From Pseudomonadota bacterium (GTDB lineage Bacteria; Pseudomonadota; Alphaproteobacteria; Acetobacterales; Acetobacteraceae), in contig JAJZGI010000019.1 of assembly GCA_021798575.1 (NCBI GenBank), positions 1-37,843 of the forward strand: a DNA stretch of 37,843 nt, in the 5' to 3' direction. The notes under the pieces are model-generated. The model saw nothing but the letters and a program-made list of their open reading frames with translations. It made no database searches and was not told the DNA's origin. The stretch's first letter is position 1. Every line of letters starts with the position of its first letter. A program made the translations under genes and the position numbers. This document shows positions 1-7,625 of this stretch, piece after piece.

Positions 1-65
1 AGCTTGGCACGGTCCTTGGCAGTGACTTTAACTTGAATACCATCGAGCATGCCCCAGAATCGCAT
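1..65 (-). CDS. Partial hypothetical protein running off the left edge
   Basis: An ATG on the minus strand at 65 opens a frame that stays open to the edge and begins MRFWGMLDGIQVKVTAKDRA. Only 21 residues are visible and I recognise no family. There is no convincing Shine-Dalgarno sequence upstream, so this may be an internal methionine of a non-coding stretch. It lies downstream of the glnT stop and beyond the palindrome at 119-168, so it is probably a separate transcription unit. Confidence 0.25.
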   Translation of the reverse strand, partial: MRFWGMLDGIQVKVTAKDRAK

Positions 66-118
66 CTCAGACGCAAAATGGGAATCCTAAATTGGACTCA
101 AATGTATGATTTTATCCA

Positions 119-168
119 CTAGAGCGCATTGAGGTTGATGCGCTTGCGTCAACCTCAATGCGCTCTAG
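119..168. repeat. Perfect 20-bp palindrome (CTAGAG class) overlapping the glnT stop
   Basis: The arms 119-138 and 149-168 are perfect reverse complements of 20 bp around a 10-nt loop. Each end is CTAG followed by AGCGC. The glnT stop codon TAG (167-165) lies inside the terminal CTAG. No T-run follows on the minus strand, so it is a hairpin but not a textbook intrinsic terminator. The outer CTAGAGC/GCTCTAG sequence recurs at 22647-22680 and, on one end only, at 23815-23864. Confidence 0.85.
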
Positions 169-1466
169 CAGTCCAACGTCGCCTGGCGCTCCCACTGGCT
201 CAGATGCGCCGCATATTCGTTCCATTCGGCGTGTTTGAGTTTGGCGTAGGAATCCACGAAGCCCGCGCCGAGTGACGCCCGCAGCGTGGCGGATTTCTCA
301 AACGCCCGCAGCGCATCCAGCAGGTTCAGCGGCAGCCGCTTGGCGCTCTTCACCTTGTGCCCCTCGGTATACATGTTGATATCCAGGCGCGGGCCGGGGT
401 TGGTTTTCTTCCCGATACCATCCAGCCCCGCGGCCAAAATGCCAGCCTGGAGCAGGTAGGGGTTGGTCGCGCCATCCGCGAGGCGCATCTCGAACCGCCC
501 CGGCTCAGGAATACGGATCATATGCGTCCGGTTGTTGCCGGAATAGGTGACCGTATTGGGCGCCCAGGTAGCACCCGAGGTCGTGCGCGGCGCATTGATG
601 CGCTTGTAGGAGTTCACGGTGGGGTTCAGCAGGGCGGCGAGCGCGTCGGCGTGCTGAATGATCCCGCCGATGAAATGATAGCCCAGCGCGGAGACCCCGA
701 GCTCGCCAGCGCCGTCCTCGAACAGATTGGTATCACCCTGCCATAGCGAGACATGGGAATGGCAGCCCGAGCCGGTGAGGCCGAGAAACGGCTTGGGCAT
801 GAAGGTCGCGCGCAGCCCGTGCTTCTCGGCGATCGATTTTGCCATGAACTTGAAGAACACATGGCGGTCGGCGGTGACCAGCGCGTCATCATAGCTCCAG
901 TTCATCTCGAACTGGCCGTTGGCGTCCTCATGGTCGTTCTGGTAGGCCGCCCAGCCCAGCGCCAGCATCGCGTCGCATATTTCCGTGATCACGTCATAGC
1001 GGCGCAGCAGGGCGCTGGCGTCATAGCACGGCTTGGTCGCATTATCCGCCGCATCGGCGATAGCGGTGCCATCGGCATTGGTCAGAAAAAACTCGCACTC
1101 CACGCCGGACTTCATGGCGAACCCGGCGGCCTTGGCCTGCGCCACCACGCGCTGGAGCACATTGCGAGGCCCTTGCTCCACCGGCTTGCCATCCATCCAT
1201 ATGTCGGACGCCAGCCAGCCGACCTCCGGCTTCCAGGGGAGCTGAATGAGCGTCGTAGGGTCGGGGATGGCGAACATGTCCGGGTCCGCCGGCGAGAGAT
1301 CGAGCCAAGTCGCGAACCCCGCGAACCCCGCGCCGTTTTTCTGCATCCCCGCGATAGCGGAGGCCGGAACCAGCTTGGCGCGCTGGCTGCCGAACAGATC
1401 GGTGTACGAGATCAGAAAATATTTTATGCCCTTTTCCTTCGCCTGCGCCGAGAGATCATGCCCCAT
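165..1466 (-). CDS. glnT: Glutamine synthetase, GlnT / gamma-glutamylmethylamide synthetase type
   Basis: This is a 433-aa member of the glutamine synthetase superfamily, which makes an ATP-dependent gamma-glutamyl amide from glutamate plus ammonia or an amine. Metal and substrate motifs are visible in order: VECEFFL, QFEMNW, GSGCHSHVSLW, NSYKRINAP and RIPEPGRFEMRLADGATNPY. The length matches rhizobial GlnT (about 435 aa) and GmaS (about 440 aa), which are homologues. It sits 1 nt after glxD, and glxBCD encode relatives of both rhizobial GlxBCD and N-methylglutamate synthase MgsABC. That supports an amine or ammonia role in glutamate metabolism rather than the main GlnA. Sequence alone does not separate GlnT from GmaS, and no mgdABCD dehydrogenase is present in the window. 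The TAG stop is part of the palindrome at 119-168. Confidence 0.88.
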   Translation of the reverse strand: MGHDLSAQAKEKGIKYFLISYTDLFGSQRAKLVPASAIAGMQKNGAGFAGFATWLDLSPADPDMFAIPDPTTLIQLPWKPEVGWLASDIWMDGKPVEQGPRNVLQRVVAQAKAAGFAMKSGVECEFFLTNADGTAIADAADNATKPCYDASALLRRYDVITEICDAMLALGWAAYQNDHEDANGQFEMNWSYDDALVTADRHVFFKFMAKSIAEKHGLRATFMPKPFLGLTGSGCHSHVSLWQGDTNLFEDGAGELGVSALGYHFIGGIIQHADALAALLNPTVNSYKRINAPRTTSGATWAPNTVTYSGNNRTHMIRIPEPGRFEMRLADGATNPYLLQAGILAAGLDGIGKKTNPGPRLDINMYTEGHKVKSAKRLPLNLLDALRAFEKSATLRASLGAGFVDSYAKLKHAEWNEYAAHLSQWERQATLDC

Positions 1467-1467
1467 T

Positions 1468-2811
1468 TTATTCTCCTTTATTTTTCCCCGGTATCCAGTC
1501 GGTGCCCGCGAGCGGCACCTGCGCCATGGCGGCGGCCTCGATGGTCAGCGCCACGAGGTCCTCGGGTTCCAGATTATGCAGATGGCTCTTGCCGCACGCC
1601 CGCGCGATCGTCTGCGCCTCCAGCGTCAGCACCGAGAGGTAGTTCGCCAGCCGCCGTCCGGCCTTCACCGGGTCCAGCCTGGCCGCCAGTGCTGCGTCCT
1701 GCGTGGTGATCCCCGCCGGGTCGCGGCCCTCGTGCCAATCGTCATAGGCCCCGGCGGTGGTGCCGAGCTTCTGATACTCCTCCTCCCATTCCGGCGCATT
1801 ATCCCCCAGCGCGATCAGCGCCGCGGTGCCGATCGCCACGGCGTCCGCCCCCAGCGCCATCGCCTTCGCCACATCCGCCCCGGTGCGGATCCCGCCCGAG
1901 ACGATGAGCTGAACCTTCCGATGCTGGCCCAGGTCCTGCAACGCCTGCACGGCGGGGCGGATCGCCGAGAGAATCGGCAGCCCGACATGCTCGATGAACA
2001 CCTCCTGCGTGGCGGCGGTGCCGCCCTGCATCCCATCCAGCACCACCACGTCCGCCCCGGCTTTTATGGCCAGTGCGGTATCGTAATAGGGGCGGCTGGC
2101 ACCCACCTTCACATAGATGGGTTTTTCCCAGTTGGTCAGCTCGCGCAGCTCCAGAATCTTGATCTCGAGATCATCCGGCCCGGTCCAGTCCGGATGCCGG
2201 CAGGAGGATCGCTGGTCGATCCCCTCCGGCAGGTTGCGCATGGCGGCCACGCGCGGCGATATCTTCTGCCCCAGCAGCATGCCGCCACCACCGGGCTTGG
2301 CGCCCTGGCCCACCACCACCTCGATCGCATCGGCGCGGCGCAGGTCGCGCAGGTTCATGCCATAGCGCGAGGGCAGAACCTGGTACACGAGCGTCTGGCT
2401 GTGGCCGCGCTCCTCCTCGGTCATCCCGCCATCCCCCGTGGTGGTGGAGGTGCCGACAGCGCTGGCACCCCGGCCCAGCGCTTCCTTGGCATTGCCGGAG
2501 AGCGCGCCGAACGACATCCCCGCGATCGTCACGGGGATCTTGAGCGTGATGGGCTTTTTGGCGAAGCGTGTGCCGAGCACGACCTCGGTGCCGCAGCGCT
2601 CGCGGTAGCCCTCCAGCGGATAGCGCGAGACGGATGCGCCCAGAAACAGCAGATCATCAAAATGCGGCAGCTTTCGCTTGGTCCCGGAACCCCTTATGTC
2701 ATAAATTCCGGTCGCGGCGGCCCGCTGAATCTCGGCGATCGTATGCGGATCGAAAGTCGCGGAGAAGCGCGGCAGCGTGCGCGGGATGCGCGGCCCAGCG
2801 GAATCGGTCAT
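1468..2811 (-). CDS. glxD: FMN-binding glutamate synthase domain protein (GlxD/MgsC-like)
   Basis: A 447-aa protein equivalent to the FMN-binding (beta/alpha)8 synthase domain of the glutamate synthase large subunit. Typical stretches are TIAGMSFGALSGNAKEALG, GQGAKPGGGGMLLGQKIS, the DWTGPDDLEIKILELRE segment and GADAVAIGTAALIALG. I see no clustered Cys motif for the [3Fe-4S] centre of canonical GltB. With GlxB (amidotransferase) and GlxC (GXGXG) it would reconstitute a three-subunit glutamate-synthase-like or N-methylglutamate-synthase-like enzyme. The start is taken at the ATG at 2811 (MTDSAGPRIPRTL), 1 nt after the glxC stop. An in-frame extension to 2868 is possible but would overlap glxC by over 50 nt and has no family-like residues. 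Confidence 0.87.
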   Translation of the reverse strand: MTDSAGPRIPRTLPRFSATFDPHTIAEIQRAAATGIYDIRGSGTKRKLPHFDDLLFLGASVSRYPLEGYRERCGTEVVLGTRFAKKPITLKIPVTIAGMSFGALSGNAKEALGRGASAVGTSTTTGDGGMTEEERGHSQTLVYQVLPSRYGMNLRDLRRADAIEVVVGQGAKPGGGGMLLGQKISPRVAAMRNLPEGIDQRSSCRHPDWTGPDDLEIKILELRELTNWEKPIYVKVGASRPYYDTALAIKAGADVVVLDGMQGGTAATQEVFIEHVGLPILSAIRPAVQALQDLGQHRKVQLIVSGGIRTGADVAKAMALGADAVAIGTAALIALGDNAPEWEEEYQKLGTTAGAYDDWHEGRDPAGITTQDAALAARLDPVKAGRRLANYLSVLTLEAQTIARACGKSHLHNLEPEDLVALTIEAAAMAQVPLAGTDWIPGKNKGE

Positions 2812-2812
2812 C

Positions 2813-3526
2813 TCAATAGGCCCCGGCGTTATCAACGTGGAAGTGGTACAGTCGGCGCGCCGAGCCATAGCGTTTGAACTCCGCCGGCTCGGCCTTCGCG
2901 CCCGATTTCTTCAACAGGTTGCGCAGGATAATACGGTCCTCCTCGGTCATCGCCTTCTCCTCGCAATCGGCGCCCAGGCTCGCCACCTCGCCGCGCACAA
3001 AAATCCGCGCCTCATACAGGCAATCGCCCAGCGCCTCGCCCGCATCCCCCAGAATCACGAAATTGCCAGACTGCGCCATGAAGGCGCTCATATGCCCCAC
3101 CGAGCCCTTCACCACGATATCGATGCCTTTCATGGAGATACCGCACCGGCCCGACGCATTGCCCTCGATGATCAGCAGCCCGCCATGCGCGGTGGCACCC
3201 GCCGCCTGGCTCGCATCCCCCAGCACATGCACGAGGCCGGACATCATGTTCTCCGCCACCCCCGGCCCGGCGTTGCCGGTAATGGTGATGCTGGCGCCGT
3301 CGTTCATGCCCGCGCAATAATACCCCACATGGCCTTCGATGCTCAGGGAAACCGCGGCGGTGATCCCCACCGCCAGCGCGTGCGCGCCGCGCGGGTTCAG
3401 GATACTCCAGGCGCTCTGGCCAAGCCCATCCAACCCCTGGAGCGCCACGTTGAGCTCCCGCAGGGAGGCATTCGCGAGATCAAAAACCACCGGCGTGGAA
3501 TCGGACAGTTTAACCGCCGTGCTCAT
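2813..3526 (-). CDS. glxC: GXGXG-motif protein (GlxC/MgsB-like)
   Basis: A 237-aa protein matching the C-terminal GXGXG beta-helix domain of glutamate synthase. Repeating glycine-rich turns run through the middle: GHVGYYCAGMNDGASITITG, GPGVAENMMSGLVHVLGDAS and VKGSVGHMSAFMAQSGNFVILG. In split synthases this is a structural subunit joining the amidotransferase and FMN parts. The start chosen is ATG 3526 (MSTAVKLSD), whose ATGA overlaps the glxB TGA, the usual arrangement for translational coupling. A start 15 nt upstream is possible. It is followed 1 nt later by glxD. Confidence 0.87.
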   Translation of the reverse strand: MSTAVKLSDSTPVVFDLANASLRELNVALQGLDGLGQSAWSILNPRGAHALAVGITAAVSLSIEGHVGYYCAGMNDGASITITGNAGPGVAENMMSGLVHVLGDASQAAGATAHGGLLIIEGNASGRCGISMKGIDIVVKGSVGHMSAFMAQSGNFVILGDAGEALGDCLYEARIFVRGEVASLGADCEEKAMTEEDRIILRNLLKKSGAKAEPAEFKRYGSARRLYHFHVDNAGAY

Positions 3527-4401
3527 GCCGCGTGCTCCCACAAATACACCTTCGCGGGCTTCGGCTCAAAAAAATGCGCCTTGGCGATGCCGGGCAGGTC
3601 GGCCAGCGCGCGATACTCCGAGCCGAAGGCGACATAATCCTCGGTCTCCGCCATCACCGCGGGCTTGCACGAGACCGGATCGCGCAGCACGCCAAAACCC
3701 GTCTCCGTGCCCACAACAAAGGTGAAGAAACCATCCAGCGTGTCGAGCGCGCTGCCCAGCGCCTCGCTCAAACTGGCCCCCTCGCGCAATTTCCAGGAGA
3801 GAAAACCCGCCGCCACCTCGGTATCGTTCTGCGTCTCGAAAACCATGCGCTGCCGCATCAACCGGCGGCGCACATCATTATGGTTCGAGAGCGAACCATT
3901 ATGCACGAGGCACTGGTCCGGCCCGGTGGAAAACGGGTGCGCCCCATTGGTCGTCACGGCGGACTCGGTGGCCATGCGGGTATGGCCGATCGCGTGCGTG
4001 CCGGACATCTTCTCCAGGCCAAAACGTTTGGAGACGTGCTCGGGCAGTCCAACGCCTTTGAACAGTTCCATCCGTGTGCCGGTGGCGACGATGCCAAGTT
4101 CCGGCCGGCTCGCCACCGCCGCGCGCAGGGCCGCAGCATTGCCCTCGGGGAGGCTGAACACCGCATGGTCGTCATGCACCGTGCAGCCCGCGCCAAGCGC
4201 TGCCGCCAGTTCTGCAAAATCATAATCCGGCGGCCCGCGCAGCGTCATCTTCACATGGCCGGGCACGCCCTTGCCATAGATCGCGAACCCGGCGGAATCC
4301 GGCCCGCGGTCGGTCATCACGGTCAGCATCGCGGAGGTGAGTTGCCCCAGTTCAGCCTCCAGCGCCCGGTTTTTCAGAAACAAGCCGACAATTCCACACA
4401 T
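3523..4401 (-). CDS. glxB: Class II glutamine amidotransferase (GlxB/MgsA-like)
   Basis: A 292-aa N-terminal-nucleophile amidotransferase. It begins MCGIVGLF, so Cys2 is the catalytic nucleophile after removal of Met1. Further family features are DRGPDSAGFAIYG, HTRMATESAVTTNGAHPF and the VHNGSLSNHN segment that forms the glutamine site. It would release ammonia from glutamine for the FMN subunit encoded by glxD. It is the first gene of glxB-glxC-glxD-glnT and has a good sigma70-like promoter about 30 nt upstream (4429-4457), so these four genes probably form their own unit downstream of the permease pair. Confidence 0.88.
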   Translation of the reverse strand: MCGIVGLFLKNRALEAELGQLTSAMLTVMTDRGPDSAGFAIYGKGVPGHVKMTLRGPPDYDFAELAAALGAGCTVHDDHAVFSLPEGNAAALRAAVASRPELGIVATGTRMELFKGVGLPEHVSKRFGLEKMSGTHAIGHTRMATESAVTTNGAHPFSTGPDQCLVHNGSLSNHNDVRRRLMRQRMVFETQNDTEVAAGFLSWKLREGASLSEALGSALDTLDGFFTFVVGTETGFGVLRDPVSCKPAVMAETEDYVAFGSEYRALADLPGIAKAHFFEPKPAKVYLWEHAA

Positions 4402-4428
4402 GGCGCAACCTATTCTCGTGATTTCTGA

Positions 4429-4457
4429 ATGTTAGGAGGAGAATCAGACCAAGTCAA
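4429..4457 (-). promoter_or_regulatory. Candidate sigma70-type promoter of glxBCD-glnT
   Basis: On the minus strand TTGACT (4457-4452) and TAACAT (4434-4429) are separated by exactly 17 bp. The -10 ends 27 nt before the glxB ATG. The surrounding 4402-4507 gap is AT-richer than the flanking genes. No experimental support; both hexamers differ from consensus. Confidence 0.45.
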
Positions 4458-4507
4458 TCAACAAGAATAATCTATTCGTATAAGGAATTTTTCTAGGCAA
4501 CAACCGA

Positions 4508-4936
4508 TCATCCCAGCACGAGATACACCGGCATTCCGGCCTTTTTCTGCACGCGGTACGGCTCCTGGGACCAAACCAGATCGGCGATGAGTCGGTTCTG
4601 CGGCGCATCTGCGCCCATCACGATCGCCGTGCAGCCCAGCCGCAGCGCCTCCGCGTTGATCCTTCTGGTTGGGTTGCGCGCCCCGATGACGCTGCCATGC
4701 GCCGTCCGCCCCAACGCCTTCAATTCATGGATCGCGGCGGCCACCTGGTCGCGCTGCTGCGCCCATTCCCGTTTGGAGGGCAGCAGCCATGGGTTCGGAA
4801 AGCCCAGGGCCACGCCCCAAATCCTGGCGATGGACAGAACATGCACCTCGCCCGAGTCGTCGGTGAGTTCCACTACTTTCAATATCGTAGCCCGGCTGAA
4901 CGGCCGGCCTTCAGACGCCAGCATCAGGTCAGTCAC
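4508..4936 (-). CDS. UspA-like nucleotide-binding protein
   Basis: A 142-aa alpha/beta protein resembling the universal stress protein family. It has an N-terminal MLASEGRPFSRATILKVVEL strand-turn-helix like the usual ATDGS start, and a C-terminal TAIVMGADAP...MPVYLVLG ending like the family GSVS...PVLVV region. The classical G-2x-G-9x-G(S/T) ATP motif is not obvious, so nucleotide binding is uncertain. The first start is GTG 4936, overlapping the permease stop by 8 nt; ATG 4924 is an alternative. Tight coupling to the APC transporter suggests a cytoplasmic partner or regulator of transport, a pairing common for transporter-linked Usp proteins. Confidence 0.7.
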   Translation of the reverse strand: MTDLMLASEGRPFSRATILKVVELTDDSGEVHVLSIARIWGVALGFPNPWLLPSKREWAQQRDQVAAAIHELKALGRTAHGSVIGARNPTRRINAEALRLGCTAIVMGADAPQNRLIADLVWSQEPYRVQKKAGMPVYLVLG

Positions 4937-6467
4937 TACCCAGAACCTGCCCCCCGGTGTCCATCGTGTTCATTCTCGGATTCTCGACATAGGTCCGGTA
5001 CCAGTAGAAAGGCAGATAGGCGAGGAGCACGGCCCACCCCAGGAAATAATATAGTTTTGCGTTCCCGATCACGGAATAATAATATCCGCCGTAGGACCAC
5101 ACAACAAAGTAGAACGCGGCCATCGCGAGCGCCACCCATTTCATGAACTCAGGCAGCCTGAACGGGCGGGCCATATCCTTCTTGTCCTGCCGGAGGATGA
5201 AATAGCCGACGAGAACGGGAATGAAGGAGGCCGTATAGCCCACGTTCGAGAAGGTATAGATCTGCACGGCACCGCCCATCGCCACCACCACGATCGAGGC
5301 AACGACATTGAAGGCCATGGCGTTCGCCGGGACGCCGTGTTTATTCAGTTTCTGGAAAAACATGGGGAACTCGCCGTCGAGCGCCATCTGGTACAGCGCC
5401 CGTCCCGAGCCCATGATGGCGTTGAGCGCCGACAGCGAAAGCGCGATGATCAGCATGCCCGCGATGACCCAGTCCAGCGCGCCGCCGACGCTCGGGAACA
5501 GCTTGCTCGCGAACGAGACAAAGATGGCCTTCGGGTCGGCCAGGTTCGGGTTGGAGAGCGCCTTGGCCCCCAGCACCACCACAAAGGCGATCGGGATCAT
5601 GGTGTAGATGAACACGCCATACCCGCCTTCCAGGTTGAGCGCGATCTTGGCGTCACGCGCCGGGTCGGCGCACTCGCCGATATAGCAGGCCGCGGCCTCC
5701 ATCGCGATCACATTCCAGGTCAGAAGAAACGAGTAGGCCAGATACACCGTAACCCAGTCATAGCCGCTCATGGGCGAGAAAAAGCCGCTGCCGTCAAGAT
5801 GTTTGAAACCCGCAAGCTCATGCAGATGCACGACAGAGGGCGCAAAAATCCATGCCACAGCGATAAAGGTAAGCGGCACCATCGAGAGCACGGCCAGAAT
5901 CTCGGCAAATCCCGCGCCGAACCGGATACCCAGATACGCCGGAATGAAGAAGATCATGATGCCGACGACGGCGATCCCGATGGTCCAATAGGCGATCGGC
6001 GTGCCCAGCGGGTTGATCCCCGCGGTGGTGTTGAGGCCGAACAGCGCGGCCAGGTAGAAGGACGCCAGGATCATGTTCAACGGCGCCACCGGAAACCAGC
6101 CGAGCCAGTACATCCATGCGGTGATCCCGTTGATATGTTTCGCCCCACGCGGAAAACGGTCCTTGAAGGCGGGATAGGCGTAGGATGGCGCGCCGCCGGT
6201 ACGCTCCGGCATCATCGCCGCGAGCTCCGCCAGGAACAGGCACAGCAGCCAGCCGGTGAGCGTGATCACCACGGTGATGGGGATGCAGGAGGCTCCCAGC
6301 GTGGTGACCATGACCGGCGCGATGCCGGTGACCAGAATGGTTCCTGCCAGCCCGATGACGAACGCGCCCTTCCAGCCCGTCTCGCGCTTCAGGCTGGTTG
6401 CGGTGAAGGACATCTCATCGCTCGCGGAATCGGCCAGGCGTTCAACGCCGGGATTTTCAACCGTCAT
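4929..6467 (-). CDS. APC-superfamily amino acid/amine permease
   Basis: A 512-aa integral membrane protein with about 12 hydrophobic segments starting near residue 30 (GAFVIGLAGTILVTGIAPVM). It has the long TM1 break and the GRALYQMALDGEFP motif after TM8 that is typical of APC permeases. It probably imports an amino acid or an amine; the adjacent GlnT-GlxBCD genes point to glutamate, glutamine or a small amine, by inference. The start is ATG 6467 (MTVENPG), preceded by GGGGGA at good spacing; the 15-codon upstream extension (MTRVNLRR...) lacks a ribosome site. The last 8 nt overlap the UspA-like gene. Confidence 0.85.
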   Translation of the reverse strand: MTVENPGVERLADSASDEMSFTATSLKRETGWKGAFVIGLAGTILVTGIAPVMVTTLGASCIPITVVITLTGWLLCLFLAELAAMMPERTGGAPSYAYPAFKDRFPRGAKHINGITAWMYWLGWFPVAPLNMILASFYLAALFGLNTTAGINPLGTPIAYWTIGIAVVGIMIFFIPAYLGIRFGAGFAEILAVLSMVPLTFIAVAWIFAPSVVHLHELAGFKHLDGSGFFSPMSGYDWVTVYLAYSFLLTWNVIAMEAAACYIGECADPARDAKIALNLEGGYGVFIYTMIPIAFVVVLGAKALSNPNLADPKAIFVSFASKLFPSVGGALDWVIAGMLIIALSLSALNAIMGSGRALYQMALDGEFPMFFQKLNKHGVPANAMAFNVVASIVVVAMGGAVQIYTFSNVGYTASFIPVLVGYFILRQDKKDMARPFRLPEFMKWVALAMAAFYFVVWSYGGYYYSVIGNAKLYYFLGWAVLLAYLPFYWYRTYVENPRMNTMDTGGQVLGSD

Positions 6468-6498
6468 TTTGTTTCCCCCGGAGCCCGATCGTCTGAGA

Positions 6499-6550
6499 TT
6501 GACGCGCGTCAAGCGCGCACAACCAAAAACGTGAATCGGCCTCCATTATA
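6499..6550 (-). promoter_or_regulatory. Permease upstream region: perfect -10 and 14-bp palindromic operator candidate
   Basis: A consensus TATAAT lies at 6550-6545 on the minus strand with no good -35 at 16-18 bp. Thirty-odd nt downstream is the perfect palindrome TTGACGCGCGTCAA (6499-6512). A palindrome placed between -10 and start codon suits a repressor site, and a missing -35 suits an activator, so the permease is likely regulated. Which regulator cannot be told. Confidence 0.4.
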
Positions 6551-6644
6551 AAACGATCGTGATGTGGCTTTTTATTTTTTAGGCAGCCGTGATCAAGGCT
6601 GGATAGCGTTCCCAAGATGAATTAAAGTTTCTTGGAACGCAAGC

Positions 6645-6667
6645 AAAAAATGTGGTCGCAACCACAT
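6645..6667 (-). terminator. Rho-independent terminator after the osmC-like gene
   Basis: On the minus strand a TGTGGT-TGCG-ACCACA stem-loop (6666-6651, extendable by one A-T pair) begins 3 nt after the stop codon and is followed by six T (6650-6645). A second hairpin with arms 6606-6616 and 6631-6640 (GCGTTCCcAAG / CTTGGAACGC, one bulge) lies further downstream without a T-run. Confidence 0.75.
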
Positions 6668-6669
6668 CT

Positions 6670-7113
6670 TCAGGGTTTCACCACCACACCGTCGCCGTCC
6701 GTCACGGTCACATGCAGCGGGATACCCCGCGCCACCGACGCCCCGACGGTGCAGAACCGCTCGAACTGGAGGATATTCTCCAGATGCCCGATATCGGCGG
6801 CGGCGGCGGCGAAGCGGATGGCGATATCGATCCCCTGCACGCGCAGATTCTTCTGCTCGTCGCGCCCAATGCTGGCGGTGGCGGTGGTGGTGATCCCCCC
6901 GCTGGTCTCGTGGAATTTGGTCATGGCGAAATGGAAGCTGGAGGACAGGCAGGCACCCACCGCCGCCAGCAATAACTGCTCGGGCGATGGCCCCTTGCCG
7001 CCGCCAGGAGGGGCGGGCAGGTCCGATTCATATTTCGGCAGGCCCGCGCCAAAATCATGCTCGAAATGAAAATTCTCGATCTGCCGCAGAATGACGATAT
7101 TTTCGCTGCTCAT
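6670..7113 (-). CDS. OsmC/YhfA-family protein
   Basis: A 147-aa OsmC-like protein. The region GPSPEQLLLAAVGACLSSSF carries the cysteine of the family's peroxidatic pair, and a second cysteine occurs near the C-terminus in FERFCTVGASVARGIP. OsmC proteins reduce organic hydroperoxides; the YhfA branch is less well defined and its function here is inferred. Start ATG 7113 (MSSENIVIL) follows AGGAAAAACC. It is last in the run phaB-GNAT-osmC and is followed by a strong terminator, so this is the end of the operon. Confidence 0.8.
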   Translation of the reverse strand: MSSENIVILRQIENFHFEHDFGAGLPKYESDLPAPPGGGKGPSPEQLLLAAVGACLSSSFHFAMTKFHETSGGITTTATASIGRDEQKNLRVQGIDIAIRFAAAAADIGHLENILQFERFCTVGASVARGIPLHVTVTDGDGVVVKP

Positions 7114-7130
7114 GGTTTTTCCTATGCAGG

Positions 7131-7622
7131 CTAAAGCGTTCTGAACATCAGCAGCGCGTCGGTCGCGCCATGCTCCGGATGCATGAACGCACCGGGCAGG
7201 CGCGCCAGCGTCGCAAAGCCGAGCTTCTCCCATAGGCGGATCGCCCCGACATTTGTCGCGATGACGAAGTTGAACTGCATGGCGGTATAGCCCCGCGCCC
7301 TGGCGTGGGCCAGTGAATGTTTGGCCATGGCGCTGGCCACGCCGCGCCCGGTCGCGTGCCGCGCCGTCATGTAGCCGCAGTTGGCGACATGCGCGCCGCC
7401 GCCGTGCTGGTTGGCCCGCAGGTAGTAGGTGCCCACCGGCTCGCCATCCAGCACGGCGACAAATGTTTCTCGGTCCGGGCCGGTCCAGTAGGCCAGGGCT
7501 GCCGCCTTGGTCATCTCGCGCGGCAACGCATAGGTCTCCCCCGCGCGGATCACCGGCTCCAAAATCGCCCATATCACGGCATGGTCCGCGGGCCCGGCCA
7601 GACGGATACTGATATCGGTCAA
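7131..7622 (-). CDS. GNAT family N-acetyltransferase
   Basis: A 163-aa single-domain GNAT. The acetyl-CoA loop is seen as ARHATGRGVASAMAKHSLAHA near residues 88-108, and the C-terminal NVGAIRLWEKLGF motif follows at about 129. The substrate is unknown; the PAT/phosphinothricin-like branch is the closest by eye. The start is TTG 7622 (reading MTDISIRLAG), only 3 nt after the phaB TAG, so translation is probably coupled to phaB. The next ATG would remove the first beta strand. Confidence 0.8.
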   Translation of the reverse strand: MTDISIRLAGPADHAVIWAILEPVIRAGETYALPREMTKAAALAYWTGPDRETFVAVLDGEPVGTYYLRANQHGGGAHVANCGYMTARHATGRGVASAMAKHSLAHARARGYTAMQFNFVIATNVGAIRLWEKLGFATLARLPGAFMHPEHGATDALLMFRTL

Positions 7623-7625
7623 CTT

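Noticed and set aside
357-1709. Plus-strand frames opposite glnT
   Set aside because: Antisense shadows of a confidently identified gene, rich in Arg/His/Gly as expected from high-GC complementary frames.
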